A stretch of DNA of 64,000 nt from Phymorhynchus buccinoides (GCA_017654935.2 CM065686.1:30742591-30806590); one strand, 5' to 3'; numbered from the stretch's first letter, positions 45,658-57,469 are shown. Made by a program: numbers and translations. Notes: generated by a model not told the origin, from the letters alone.

Positions 45658-45709
45658 GGCCAGCAGGTCTGACAATACAATCTCATGGTCACTGGCGGTC
45701 AATCTGGAT
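45658..45709 (-). pseudogene. Degenerate copy of the INPP1 start-codon region
   Basis: CAGCAGGTCTGACAATACAA, then TCTCATGGTCACTGGCGGTC, parallels the real start region (CAGCAGGAGGTCGGACAG, then TCTCATGGTCAGTGGCAGTC at 44971-45015). On the minus strand it keeps ATGAGA but not the reading frame. It lies about 650 bases upstream of the real exon. Confidence 0.7.
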
Positions 45710-45834
45710 TTTTAAAACACAGTGGTTCGCCTTGGCTTAATTTAAGGCTGTGTCAGAACATTGACATAGCCTAGAACACCAAGGCTACATCAAAATGTTG
45801 TTATGCTCTGCATAGTTATGCAGGGCTTGTCTTT

Positions 45835-46030
45835 AGCCATGACAAGCTCCTAGCATAACATCATCAGTATCCAAAATCCTCCGCGAAGTCGGAGTGTGGC
45901 TGCCCACGTAGCGGGGTAATCAAAACTGGTCACACACGTAACATTCTCATCCCCAGCTACCGTGCATTTGTACAATAGTGTTCAAGAGCTTTGGCTGTTG
46001 GGATGATCCCTGGAGTCTTTAAGCCAGGAT
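45835..46030 (-). mobile_element. Dispersed repeat family R2, copy 2 (inverted)
   Basis: Reverse-complement match to 8668-8870, for example GGATGATCCCTGGAGTC and GGAGTGTGGCTGCCCACGT. Confidence 0.8.
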
Positions 46031-47119
46031 ACGACGACAACAACAACAACAACAAAACAAAGCATGTCAAAGTTCAGTCTGTGTAAGGGGAAGATCTCTT
46101 CACATGGCTTTTGATGCAGATGCCTTTGGCAACATTATCATTAACCCCATTTATAAGAAAAGGTAATCTATTGATGGAGATTCCATCTAATCTGTAAATC
46201 TTCTTTTACGGGGTCAAATGTGGATATTGTCATACTTATCTACTTCTTCTGGACTAACTTTAAACAGTTTCGTTTCCTTCCAACTGCCTTTCTATGGCCA
46301 ACAGAAAATCCAATAGTTTTTATGTCAATTTCCTGAAGAAGAGACCGTAATAAAATCTCGAAAGCTTGAATAGCTTGGTGTTAAGTGTGGTCATTTTGAA
46401 GTCAGAAGATCCTACAGTCTCATGGTTACAGATGGTTGTGGTAAGAGTCAAACGGTTAGTAACTCCAGAGAATGTATGCGTCAGGTTACGTAATTAGCAC
46501 GAGCAGGCGTGGGGTGATTTACTCTCTCTCGAGAGAGAGGGGGATGATGGGATTGAACTGGACTGGAGACCCGACTGAGGATGGCTACGGACGGTTAACA
46601 GACCTACAGAGTGGCTGACGACGGCGTGAGGTGGGTACTACAACTAGAATGTAGAATTTAGTCATTAGTTTAGTTAGCAAAGTGTGGGTTGGGTTGGTCG
46701 GGGGTAGAAATGTCATATGGTCAATAGTAATATGTGACATTCAAATATTTATTTAAATTGTTCATTCCTGGGGATACACACGACCTTCTTGCTCATTGTT
46801 CTCAACAAACTGACATCGTCTGCAGGGCGGGATCTGGGACACATTAAAAGGGGGGTTACAAACAAGGACGGGGGTCTGGGGGCCGACGTAGGTCCCTGGT
46901 GAAACTTTTTTTTAACAAAATAAAGTGCCAAAACTCCCTTTAAATTGTACCTTAGAACAACAAAACAGTAAGCATAACTCTCTGTCTTTCTTTTCTCTTT
47001 CTCTTCTTTTTTTTTTTAGTGGGAGAGGGGAGGTTATGGAACTCAGGTACCCCCTCCCCCCCTCCCCAACCTCTGGATCCGGCCCTGGTCTGGTTCTTTC
47101 TGGAGCTGGTTCTGGATCT
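46031..47119. other. Gene-free stretch
   Basis: No coding region or recognised repeat except low-complexity T- and C-rich patches near 47000-47070. Confidence 0.45.
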
Positions 47120-47640
47120 GGAATTATAAATCTATCAATCAAGCTGCTCCATCGTACCTCTGTGCCAATATTTCAATTTATAGTTACGCTAGCTTGCACA
47201 TTACGTTCAGTTTCTGACTCTCTATCTCTCTAGATCCCTAGGTATAAACTTTCAACTGTCGGTCGGCGCACTTTTGCTGTTTCAGGACCAACCTCCTGGA
47301 ACAAACTTCCTCTCTCCCTCTGTCAGCGACCGACCCTCTCTGCTTTCAAATCAAACCTCAAAACCCACCTGTTTCCCCATCATTGAAGATCATTCTCTTT
47401 CCTTCCTCATTCTTCCCTTTAGGTCTATTTCTCATACGTGAGTGTCTGTTAAATCTTCTTGTTCGTCTTTGTATAGTGTCTCTGTTTGAATGTGTTGTGA
47501 ATGTTCAACGTGTGTGTGTGCGCTTCAATTTGATTTCTATCAAGATTTAGCTCTGTATAAATACTGTATGTTGTTGCTGTTGTTGTTTTGATACGTCAAA
47601 GGAGCATAAAGGCTATGAACTCGACGGAACTGGGAGAGCG
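47120..47640 (+). pseudogene. L2/CR1-like reverse-transcriptase C-terminus
   Basis: One frame reads LRSVSDSLSL, a stop, then IPRYKLSTVGRRTFAVSG, PTSWNKLPLSL and FKSNLKTHLF, then a stop. The GxRxFAVxxPxxWNxLP and FKxxLKTHLF motifs are the standard end of L2/CR1-type ORF2. The in-frame TAG and the 5' truncation make it a dead copy. Confidence 0.8.
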
Positions 47641-47779
47641 CACTGGAATATAAAAACTATCTTTTTTAAATGGAAGATCTCTAATAGTCCCACTGTCTAG
47701 TGGTGATGACAGCTTTTAAGAAGCTGACCATAGGCCTTTATTTCGCAGTATCCAGGCTGGACCACTCCAGCTATCGAAG

Positions 47780-48135
47780 AGCTCACCGGGGATGAGCCCC
47801 GACCGGCACAGCTCCTGCCCTTCATTTGACCTGTGGCCCCTAATTCCCTATTTTAATCTTTGGTTGGTGCAGGCCCCAAAGGTGCACCGCCTGGCGCTGA
47901 CAGTGCTGCGCTGCCAGGGCCTGCTGTGATCGCGTCGTTAGTCACTTGGTTCCACTTCAACTCTATCACTGTTCTCACAAAGGAGTTGTTGTACTGAGCT
48001 GTGTGGCTTGGTGGGACAATGAAGCCTCTTGAATTTTGCACAGCCTGTCTCTGAATTATGTTCTCGGTTATGCAGCCAGTGTACCTTGTGGGCCGGATCC
48101 TACGACGATTTGCATCGATTGGGGTTAAAAAAAGG
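47780..48135 (-). pseudogene. LINE reverse-transcriptase C-terminus fragment
   Basis: The minus frame reads RRRIRPTRYTGCITE, then YNNSFVRTVIELKWNQVT and a stop. It resembles the C-terminal NSFFPRTIxEWN region of non-LTR elements with the W-N core kept. Different family from the fragment at 36895. Confidence 0.65.
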
Positions 48136-48659
48136 CCTCATGTAATAACATTCCTTTTTTATTTTATATTCCATAGAATACCATAGTATGACTTGAACAG
48201 TTAGAATGCCCACATAACTCATCTCTTGAAGCAACAAATCATCATGACAAAAATTATGGAGACACTGATGGACACTGATTAGACCATTAGTGGGTGTGTC
48301 TATTCACCAAAAAATGCCGAAAGGTGAATGCTGGATGGTCATGACACCATTATGGTGAAGCTGAATTATGAAACCACATATAACCAAAATATAAATATTG
48401 TCATTTAACAGTGACTGATCACTGTTTGAAAGATTTTCACATTGATAGTGAGCCCACTTTTCGCACAAACATCGCAACAAATGCATCGATGTCACACTGC
48501 TTTCCACAACAGGAGCAAGGGTAATATACTAATAATCGGACATTGTTGATCAAACAGGCAATCTTTTAAAAAGGTTAGCTTTTAAAATTTACACATGGCC
48601 CAGGCCTAGGTCACGGTGACGATCTCTGCCTGTGTGTACGGTGTGCCCCCCCCCCCCCC

Positions 48660-48694
<35 letters not shown>

Positions 48695-49299
48695 AAAAAA
48701 ATGACATCTACTCATTGAGTTCTTTGAATTATGTTGAGCGCCGATGTGTACGCGTGCGCATGCTGTTTTGTTTGTAAACACGTCGGTATGAGTATGACGT
48801 GATTTCTATTCTAGTGTGTGGGATAGCCGAACTACAGAAATGTGTCATCGGGGCCGTGTTAATCATTTTGCTATTCAGCAATTTCACTTTCCATTGTTGT
48901 AAATTTTGGGGTTTTCTGTAGAATGTTTTTATAATTCTGCTCTACCATTCAGCATTTTGATCATTCCGCCTTCACCATTCGGTATGGTTTGACCATTCTG
49001 CATTCGTTTTTCGGCATTTCCCGACCATTCTGCATTCATTTTCCAGTATTTTTCAGTGCATAGACATAGCGCCATTAGGAATTGAATTTCTTGCAATCTG
49101 CCTTATCTGGGGCAATCAAAAATAAAGAAAAGCTGAAGGTACAACAAGGTTAGGTTAGGTTAGGTATTAGGGACAGGCTTTCTCAGCCTAGGCCTTGCGG
49201 CCTCCTATAAAAAGTACCATCATTGGCATATATAATATATACATTTTGATTTTGCATTGGTGTCTGACACAAAAAATACATTTATACAAGCAACTGAGG
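48136..49299. other. Gene-free stretch with a poly-C tract and CATTC repeats
   Basis: Poly-C with one A at 48646-48692. Between 48860 and 49060 the motif GACCATTCTGCATTC and variants recur irregularly about eight times. A GTTAGGTTAGGTTAGGT run lies near 49149. Confidence 0.7.
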
Positions 49300-49615
49300 C
49301 AGTGTCATCGGCCTCGGTGGAGAGCTTCAAGTCCCGGATCTAAACAGCGCCCCTCCCCTCCCCCCTCCCCCCCCAATCCCCCTCCCTCCCTCTTTGACCC
49401 TGCCCCACTCATTTCCCTCCAGTATTCCCCAATCCTACTTCCAACTTGTCCCATTTTTCCCCCAGCCATTCAAGCCGATCATCTGGGCGGCCAAGGAAAT
49501 TATTCTGTGTATAGATATCTTACCTACATGACTGAAGTCCCCAGTTTTCATACACAACAGAACCATCAAAACGATGATGGCGGTTGTCTACTGCAAGAAG
49601 AAGAAGAAGAATCAA
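49300..49615 (+). mobile_element. C-rich retroelement with GAA tail, copy 1
   Basis: Starts near CTTCAAGTCCCGGATCTAAA, passes through a C-rich middle and CATCTGGGCGGCC, and ends GCAAGAAGAAGAAGAAGAAT. An inverted copy lies at 50180-50530. Confidence 0.75.
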
Positions 49616-49625
49616 ATCATCTTTA

Positions 49626-49860
49626 GTAATTACTAATCAAATTCCAGAAAGAGATCTATAAATTTAGGTAATTCGTCCACAAGATTCTTGAAACAATTAG
49701 TATTAGGTGCATATCTGATATTAGTAGGGAGGTCATTCCAGTATGAAGTAACTCTGTTAGAAAAAAAAAAATTCCTAATGTTAGTAGGACAGTGTTTAAT
49801 AAAATTTAAAAAAATTGCCCCCAGACCTTCTTGTATTATCATATTGTGATACAGTGAGTC
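49626..49860 (-). pseudogene. LINE reverse-transcriptase C-terminus fragment
   Basis: The minus frame reads NFFFSNRVTSYWNDLPTNIR, then TNCFKNLVDE, then a stop. FFxxRVxxxWNxLP and FKNxxD are the C-terminal motifs of non-LTR reverse transcriptases. Truncated at its 5' end. Confidence 0.75.
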
Positions 49861-50179
49861 AACAGAAATATTTTGGTAGGGCCCATTTTAAGAATTGACA
49901 ACTACAACAGACACCTTTGCCACAACCTGTAGAATAATATCAAGAGATGACCCCCAAAACAGTAACACAGTCAGGTTCTGGAGGTAAACAAACGCAGTAA
50001 TCAATACTTCCGTGGGTACTACGTAATTATACGCAAATTCTCCTACGTTTTACGCATTTGCGACATCAGCACTTCTATGATTATACACACATTACCGGCT
50101 AACTGTTAATCTTTCATTGTTCTTATTTGCACATAATGTTATTCTAAAGTGCCTCAAGTTTGAGCCATAAAGTAAAGTG

Positions 50180-50530
50180 GGAGTGAGATTCTTCTTCTTC
50201 TTTCTTTGAACAACCACCATCATCTTTTTTATGGTTCTGTTGTTGTACTAAAGGAGGACTTCTGTCAGGCAGAAAGACTGCAGGCAAAAATGTAGCCGCC
50301 CAGATGGTCGGCCTCGATTATGTAATTGGGGGGGGGGGGGGGGGGGAGGTAGGGGAAAGGGGGGGTAGGGGGGAAGGGGGGCAGGGGGGGAGAAGGGATG
50401 CAAGGAGGTGGGTCCGGGGTTGGGAAGGGTAGGCGGGGTTGTGGAGGGAGGGATTGGGGAAGTGGGTGTGAATTGGGGGGGGGGGGGGGGGGGGGGGGGC
50501 GTTGCTTATTTAAATCCGGGACTTGAAGCC
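50180..50530 (-). mobile_element. C-rich retroelement with GAA tail, copy 2 (inverted)
   Basis: Begins on the + strand with TTCTTCTTCTTTC and AACAACCACCATCATC, contains CCGCCCAGATGG, then long G-rich stretches with pure G runs near 50330 and 50477. It ends AAATCCGGGACTTGAAG, the complement of copy 1's start. Confidence 0.8.
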
Positions 50531-50554
50531 TTCCACTGTTACATATACATCTGT

Positions 50555-50705
50555 ATCGTTAAAAAATTCGGGACTTTCCTGGAGTTGCACTGCCTCCGGG
50601 CATTGCCTCCAGGATCGTTCCCACCATCTTTATATCTACTAATCAGTGTCCCATATGTGTCTGTTTCAGACCGGAGGACGTTAAACGGATTTTCATTCAG
50701 CCTTC
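50555..50705 (+). mobile_element. Dispersed repeat family R3, copy 2
   Basis: Matches 42290-42450 and 53445-53595 through CTGCCTCCGGGCATTGCCTC and GACCGGAGGACGTTAAAC. Confidence 0.85.
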
Positions 50706-50749
50706 CACTGAGGCTGATGTCACTGCCTCAGGTCACAGAAAGGAAGTTC

Positions 50750-51402
<653 letters not shown>

Positions 51403-52001
51403 TCGTTTTGCAGGAGGGAAGAAGGTAAGTTGATTGGTGTGACTGTCTTGTTTGTCTGGCTGGCCGATTGAGGGGTATTGATGGAAATGTCCCCATTGGG
51501 AAGCTTGAAGAAGGCAGTCAGTCTGGAAGAGCGTCTTCTGTCGGCGAGTGGAGTCCATGCCAGTGTAGCTGGGTATACATGTCTTCCACATGAGTGTCTT
51601 ATATGCCGTCTATTTGATTTTGACCGAGCCCACTTTCAGATTCCGCCAGTGGAAGCCCAGGGTTTTGTTGGCTTTACTGCCGGGTCACATTGGACGGATG
51701 TGGGAGTCATATCTAAGATCTTGTGAGATGGTGACTCCCAGGTATTTCGTCTCCTCTACTCTTTGAAGGTCTTGGCCTTGAAGATTATATGACTTTCTAC
51801 AATAATTTCAAATTATCATTTACAGTCCGGCGCTTTGTAAATGGCTATAAGCTCTTAACCACGGCTATAACTGAATATTTGGGTGTACACATTAACACAC
51901 CCATGACCAAAAGGTCTTTGGCTTCCTCAAAGAATAGGAATCATCGAGCCAGTGAAGTTCCTGACTAATCGTCTCATCTCATGTGGCCTTGATAGCTGGT
52001 T

Positions 52002-52301
52002 TTAAAGACCCACCAGATCATGTGTCAAAACCACGGGTTTCACGTGTTTTCCCTCTTATAGCTATTAAGAAATCTTGTTTTTGCCAAGTTTGACTCCCAT
52101 ACAAATGCCCCCAAATTCAAAGCGAAACATCATTTTAAAGAGCAGCCTCAGGTTTGACTCCCATAAAAATGCCCCCAATTTCAAAACGAAACATCATTTC
52201 GAAGAGCAGCCTCAATTCAAAGTTGGGGGCATTTGTATGTGGGTCACAGCTACCCAGAAAAAAACAAGGGACTTAATCGTGGTGGGTCAGTGTGTCTTTA
52301 A
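52002..52301. mobile_element. TTAA-flanked palindromic MITE, family M2 copy 2 (inverted)
   Basis: Ends TTAAAGACCCACCAG and GTGGGTCAGTGTGTCTTTAA. Inside, a block of about 65 bases beginning GTTTGACTCCCATA is tandemly doubled relative to the copy at 22358. Confidence 0.85.
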
Positions 52302-53288
52302 TCGGCTGTCACCCACAAAGGGAGATTGGTTAGGGTTAGTACCTAAGTCGGAAAAGATTACGTGGGTATCCCCGGTCTACTCTCGGAGGCCAGGGAAGCC
52401 CAGTGTCTTAATTACCACCTGCCCTCTGGTCCTCTGTGGCAGGGGAGTCAACCACTAAAGGTGTACTACCCGAGCTGGGCCCCATTGGATCGTGTGGATC
52501 CATATTATACACGGGGGGGGGGGGGGGGGGGGGGGGGGGGGCTGAACATGAGACCTTGATAAGGGTTGACTTAACTCCTGCACGAGAAGATCTACACCAA
52601 AGCAGCTGCCTGGCTGCCTGCTACGATCAGATGTCCTCCACGTCCTTTTCACCTTCAGTCATCCTCATCTCATTACCTTTTTCCACAAGAAGACTGTCTT
52701 CAGGAACTTTGTCCTATGGTGCCGCTTCATGCTAATAGGACTTTCATCTAATGATCATATGAGGCATTGCATTGGCTCTTGTAAGTTTATATTATTATTA
52801 CTTGAAAACAGTTTTCTAGGGTGCAATACGCAATGCAAATGTTGTCCATATGTTGTCTGTAACGACTGTTTCTAACATTTTTGTTGTGTGTTTTCATTAC
52901 AGTATTGTGGAAGCCTCTGCCAAATATGTGCCACGTACTCATGATAGTCACATAACTTAAAAAACCCCACAACGATAACAGATTTTTGGCTGTGGGTTTG
53001 GGAACTTACTTTACCAAAAGAAACATTGTTTTTGTTTAATTTATTTTCAGCGTCAGTCAGGTGTCATTAGTTTTTAACATGATGACTGATTTGCTGTTTA
53101 ATTATGTAAAAAAAAGTTATGGACAAAATTTCATGATATTTTATAGATGGTCAAGAGCTGACCGAGTGAAATGAGGCTATTTGTTATTCGAGTAGATTAT
53201 TTTTAAAATACAGATGTGTATAAGCGGGAGTTTATTGGAGTTTAGCTGACATAAAGCGATGTCAACGACTGTGAAGACTCTGTACATT
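52302..53288. other. Gene-free stretch with a poly-G run
   Basis: A G run occupies 52514-52540. Nothing coding recognised. Confidence 0.45.
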
Positions 53289-53365
53289 TCAATCAATCAA
53301 TATTTATTATCCCCATTAAAATGAACAAGGAAATTTTGGTTGCTGTCACATTAAAACATACAATA
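53289..53365 (-). mobile_element. LINE-like 3' end fragment, second copy
   Basis: Same CAATCAATCAATATTTATTA and GGAAATTTTGGTTGCTGTCA blocks as 29445-29545. Confidence 0.5.
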
Positions 53366-53444
53366 AAACACTGATGCACACGAGAAGTATCATATCACAG
53401 ATATAAAATTATGAGTATTATACATGCACCCCATTTACTGTATT

Positions 53445-53595
53445 TTTAAAAATTCAGAACTTTCCTGGTATTGCGCTGCCTCCGGGTATGGCCTCCAGGA
53501 TCGTTCCCACCATCTTTATATCTACTAGTGTCCCATAATTTTTATGTGTCTGTTCCAGACCGGAGGACGTTAAGCAGATTTTAATCTGACTTTGT
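53445..53595 (+). mobile_element. Dispersed repeat family R3, copy 3
   Basis: Matches 50555-50705, with ACCGGAGGACGTTAAGC at its end. Ends about 390 bases before the CDK12-like start codon. Confidence 0.8.
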
Positions 53596-53981
53596 GTTGC
53601 CAGAGCCTACTCGTAGATCAAGAACAGCACAGCTGCTGTAAACATAAGCTGATACTGTAGTTTGCGATTTTGTGGAACGGGAGACGAGAGCAAGTGGGGG
53701 AAAAAATCAGTAAACAATCGGACCGAGACAGAAACATCTAAAGCCAAAAATTGCCGCACGAAAGAAGAAATTTAATTATACTTCAAGGAACAAAATTATT
53801 TGTGTGTAAGATTACCCCAATAAGTTAATTGAACTGAAGTTATTGGGCTGCAAAGAGTTTTGAAAGACGCCATTTTGTTTTACAGTGGAGAAAAAAATGC
53901 CGTAGTGGAAGAATGTACGAGGAAGTCTGACATGTTGTGAAGTCGGATTGAGGCATAAATGTTGTTGCGTCGTGACAAAAG
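53596..53981 (+). promoter_or_regulatory. Likely promoter and 5' UTR of the CDK12-like gene
   Basis: Unique sequence before the start codon. If the transcript begins upstream of 53897 the leader contains four short upstream ORFs, with ATGs at 53897, 53913, 53932 and 53959. The last overlaps the main start out of frame. CATTTTGTTTTACAG at 53871-53885 resembles a splice acceptor, so a non-coding first exon farther upstream is possible. No TATA box is evident. Confidence 0.45.
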
Positions 53982-54907
53982 ATGCCTAAAAATCGTAGAG
54001 AAATAGTTTCTTCAGATTATGGCGAATTCGACGCAAGAGCCTATGCACATCTTGTTCCAAAAGGACAAAAAACAAATGATAAACGTGTGATACGCAACCA
54101 GCCTCAGTTTGATGCTGGACCCCCAAACAAACAATCTGTGAACTCGTCCAAACCACCGAAAAAACAAAAGAAAAAGAAGAAAAAAAAGGACCGAGGTGAC
54201 AAACAACGTCAAGTGGATCATCAACTTGTGAAACCTTTGGTTGACTACGATGATATTAGCTCCGACTCGGAATTATCAGAGCCACGTCATGTCCAAGCAA
54301 GTGTGCCAAACCGTGTTGACGCAAATCGTGCGTCCAACAAAAGACCCCTGTCTCCAGCAACAGACACCCGTTCAGTTAACTATCAGAGAAATGACCGTGG
54401 CATTTCTCCAGTCATATCTGTTGCAAAAGACAAAGTGCAATCTCCTCGTCAGTCGTCAAAATCGAAATCAAAACGACCTCGTGAACGACCACAGGAAGCA
54501 CCTCGCCAGGGACGTACGCCACCGAGAAATTCGCAACCTGCTCCGGTCCCAAGGGATGTCCCTCAAAAGGACCAGCGCCATGACTCGCGTGACAGAGACA
54601 AACGAGGAAAAAACGCGAGTCGCCAGTCAAACTCGCAGTCAAACGCCTCAAGTTCAACAAACACCAGTGCTCGAAACCATGTCCCCTCTCACCCACAGCC
54701 ACCTCCAGTGCCAGAACCTTCATTACCAAAGTCATTTACAGACTTGCCCAAGGCCTACAGTAGTAGTAGAGGGGCAAGCCCCCCACCACGCCCAAGTGCT
54801 TTCAAACGTAGATCACGTAGCCCCAGTCCACCTCACAGAGACAGTAGACGGGATAATGCCAGGAGTAGAAGTCCTTTGGGAGGAGGTGGCAGGTCCAGCA
54901 GCAACAG
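53982..54907 (+). CDS. CDK12: CDK12/CDK13-type kinase, first coding exon
   Basis: First coding exon of a transcription-associated cyclin-dependent kinase. CDK12/13 with cyclin K phosphorylates the RNA polymerase II C-terminal domain (family knowledge). It encodes 308 residues plus two bases and stops at CAACAG before GTAAAT; reading through gives TAA at once. Recognition rests on KPLVDYDDISSDSELSE (residues 84-100), close to KPLVEYDDISSDS in human CDK12. Supporting features are a Lys-rich stretch (57-74), Pro/Ser-rich disorder (120-270) and an RS/SP segment (273-306, FKRRSRSPSPPHR). In human CDK12 the same region is also one large disordered first exon. The start is set by an in-frame TGA 9 bases upstream. 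The kinase domain must lie beyond the window. CDK12 versus CDK13 is not resolved, as invertebrates generally have one gene. Confidence 0.82.
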
Positions 54908-55566
54908 GTAAATAAAAGTAAATTAAACTAACTTTAAGATTGGAAATGTACACGCATGCATATTTCAAATCAATCAAATACAAGTTTGCATACAAAGAAT
55001 GTCATGTATGGCAATATGGACACTGGTCTGTGCAGAGGTTCTGTTAACCGAAAATTCTCAGTTTTTGACGGGAAAAATCTGGTTTTGAGGGGAAAAAATT
55101 GAAGCTGTCCTTCATCAGGACGGACAAACCAGGGAAGGGTGGAAGACATTTCAGCATGACAGGCTGTTGTCTGCTCAGCTAAGCAACATAAGCCCTTTTT
55201 CCACAGTCCATAGGCTATCGCTTCAAACAAACAATAACAAACAAAACAAAACGAAAATAAATAAAAAACAACACAAAAACTGCCTTGTATTAAGAAAAAT
55301 TTTCTGCCATAGTTGCTAACAATAAACATGAAAACGGACAGGACAGTTTTGTGCAACGTGGGCGTCTTTGAAAACGTGTTGTTACTGGTCAATTCGTCTT
55401 TTTTACTAACTTGTCCCCATGTGCAAGTCAATCGTCGTCTATGAGACTATCCCTTTCATTTCGTCCACTGGTTCATTCTTTCATTAGTTAAAGCATGCAC
55501 ATGGATGAGTTGCCCCCAAATGAGGACAATGCGACTCAGACTCAGAGCAAGGATGTTGTTGTTCCT

Positions 55567-55745
55567 TGGCTTAACGACTCCAGGGATCATCCCAACAGCC
55601 AGAGCACTTGAACAATTCAGTGCACCAGCTAGGGATGAGAACATTACGTGTGTGACCGTTTTTGATTACCCCGCCATGTGGGCAGCCACACTCCGTCTTC
55701 GGGGGATTTTAGACATGATGTTATGCTGGGAGCTTGAAGCGATGC
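55567..55745 (+). mobile_element. Dispersed repeat family R2, copy 3
   Basis: Same GACTCCAGGGATCATCCCAA to GTGGGCAGCCACACTCCG block as 8668-8870. It maintains a short open frame, but the family is non-coding elsewhere. Confidence 0.8.
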
Positions 55746-55816
55746 AAAAGAATGGGACGAGTTGGAAAAAGGACATATTAACTGGCAACCGTTTTCTTCC
55801 CAGAACTTGAACTGTG

Positions 55817-56057
55817 ACAGAAAGCTATCTGCAGTATCGATTCCAGCTTCTTCCAATTTCATTGGGCCAGGCAACGACAAACGGCCATTTTGTCGACTTT
55901 TTTTCCATTTCCCTATCTCTTTCCCGGGCGTTCTATCCTAACCCTATCCCTAACCCTATCCTGACCTGGAGAAAGGGATAGGAGTAGTGCTCGCTCAGTG
56001 AGTTCATAACTTGAAAAAAAAAAATCATTGGCGTCGATACTGCAGATAGCTTTCTGT
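55817..56057. mobile_element. Young hAT-type MITE with perfect 8-bp duplication
   Basis: A 241-bp element with 24-base perfect inverted ends starting ACAGAAAGCTATCTGCAG. It is flanked by GAACTGTG at 55809-55816 and again at 56058-56065. Contains telomere-like CCCTAACCCTATCCC repeats. Perfect ends and duplication suggest a recent insertion. Confidence 0.92.
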
Positions 56058-56497
56058 GAACTGTGTCTGCTGTGCGTTGAAAAAAAAAGAATTAAGATGT
56101 TTTGCTTCAAATCTCTAAAGACCGTGATAAGGATTAATGAGTAGTTATTGTGTTGCTACCAACTGTATCTTGATACTGAATTGAAGGAATGTCACCGTTC
56201 TGAACCACATTTAGCTGCTGATAGTTTACCAAACACATGAACGATCAAACTTTGATTGTTTGAAGTTGATTGTTATGACTTTTTCATCAAGATCTAGACC
56301 GTGTTCTGAGTTGGTTTAAATTTTAGTAAGGCAAAAAAAATTAAAAGTTTTGGTTAAGGTAACATGGTAAAAAAAAAGGGGGTATGTAGGTAGGCCCTAA
56401 CTTTTGTTGTTGTTGAATTTTGTTGAGATCGCCGAGTGGTGTTGAAAAGTCCAGTTCGAAAGGTTCAGCTTTGAAAGTGCTAATCACCCTCATATTT

Positions 56498-56869
56498 TCA
56501 GAAATATGAGCGCATGGCTCCATCAGAGCTCATTCTAGGATTTTGAAAAAGGGGGAATGTTTCCCCCCCCCTAAGAATGAATAAAAGGGGGGCAGGTCCA
56601 AACGAGGGGAAGGGGGTGGGGTGGGAGGCGGCCGATTCAATCTTCGCTAGCCATGGCCACTTCTTCAGCCACTCGTCTTGGAACCGGTGTTCCCTCGCAC
56701 TAGTGCCGTTATCTTCAGGCTGCTTCTCCGATACTGTTGATGCAGTAGCTGTTTCTGCAACATCTTCTGCACACTCGTTTGGCAGAGGCTTTCTTTTTTT
56801 TCTTTGCCGCCACAAAAATCGAAGTCGAAGAGCGTTGTTGTCCGCTTCATTTTGAAGAAAATTCAACAT
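56498..56869 (-). pseudogene. hAT-like transposase N-terminal fragment
   Basis: An open frame of 123 codons includes HRFQDEWLKKWPWLAKIES, similar to the RxFQxxWLxxFPWL motif that starts many hAT and ZMYM/ZBED-type transposases. It is preceded by a basic stretch (RRQRKKRKP-like). The downstream catalytic region is missing. Its position inside the TIR element at 55033-57617 supports a transposase origin. Confidence 0.5.
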
Positions 56870-57342
56870 GGCAGATAGTTAAAGCAAGGACAAAACAACT
56901 CACAACTTCTTGTCGTTAAAAAGAGATGAACGATTTGGTTGATTTACACTAACATTGTAAAGGAACCAATGAAATATCGAGAAATCATACATTCCTGCTC
57001 GATACTTTCATTTTGTGTAGACTGATTTAGCAGACGACGAAGGAATTCCCGCAGTGCGGGCAGTTCTGCAAATATGCGGGCGTCGGCCAGTGTTTGGACC
57101 CGATTTTTGCGGGAAGGAACAGATTTTTTTTTTTGGGGGGGGATTGCCCTAGAATCAGCTCTGCTCCATTGGACGTTCAGCATGTTTAGAGTTATGTCCC
57201 CAGATGGGCATTCTCCGATTGAACTTGCGTCTTTTTCTCTCTTTTTTTGACGAGGCCCCCCAAAAAATCATATGGTCAGCCCCCCAAAATAGGGTAGGTC
57301 GGGATGCCGTAACCACAACTATTTTTTTTGGGTGGCCTAATG

Positions 57343-57469
57343 TTAAGACTCAGTTGTCACGTGTCAAAATAATGGTTTTCACATGTTTTCCCTCTTATAG
57401 CTGGTAAGAAATCTTAACAAATCTTCCAAACATAAGAGGGAACGTGACCGTGACCTGGGGGGTCTTTAA
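57343..57469. mobile_element. Shortened family M2 MITE
   Basis: TTAAGACTCAGTTGTCACGT at the left and GGGGGGTCTTTAA at the right, with TTTTCCCTCTTATAGCTGGT as in 52002-52301. The interior is deleted. Confidence 0.7.

Noticed and set aside
54241..54915. 224-codon frame overlapping the CDK12-like exon
   Set aside because: Shadow frame of the real exon. The real frame carries the conserved KPLVDYDDISSDS motif and ends at a consensus donor.
55505..55810. 101-codon frame reading TPGIIPTARALEQ
   Set aside because: It is a copy of dispersed repeat R2. The copies at 8668 and 45835 do not keep the frame.
55936..55970. Interstitial telomere sequence
   Set aside because: The CCCTAACCC-like units are imperfect and lie wholly inside a MITE with clear ends and target duplication.
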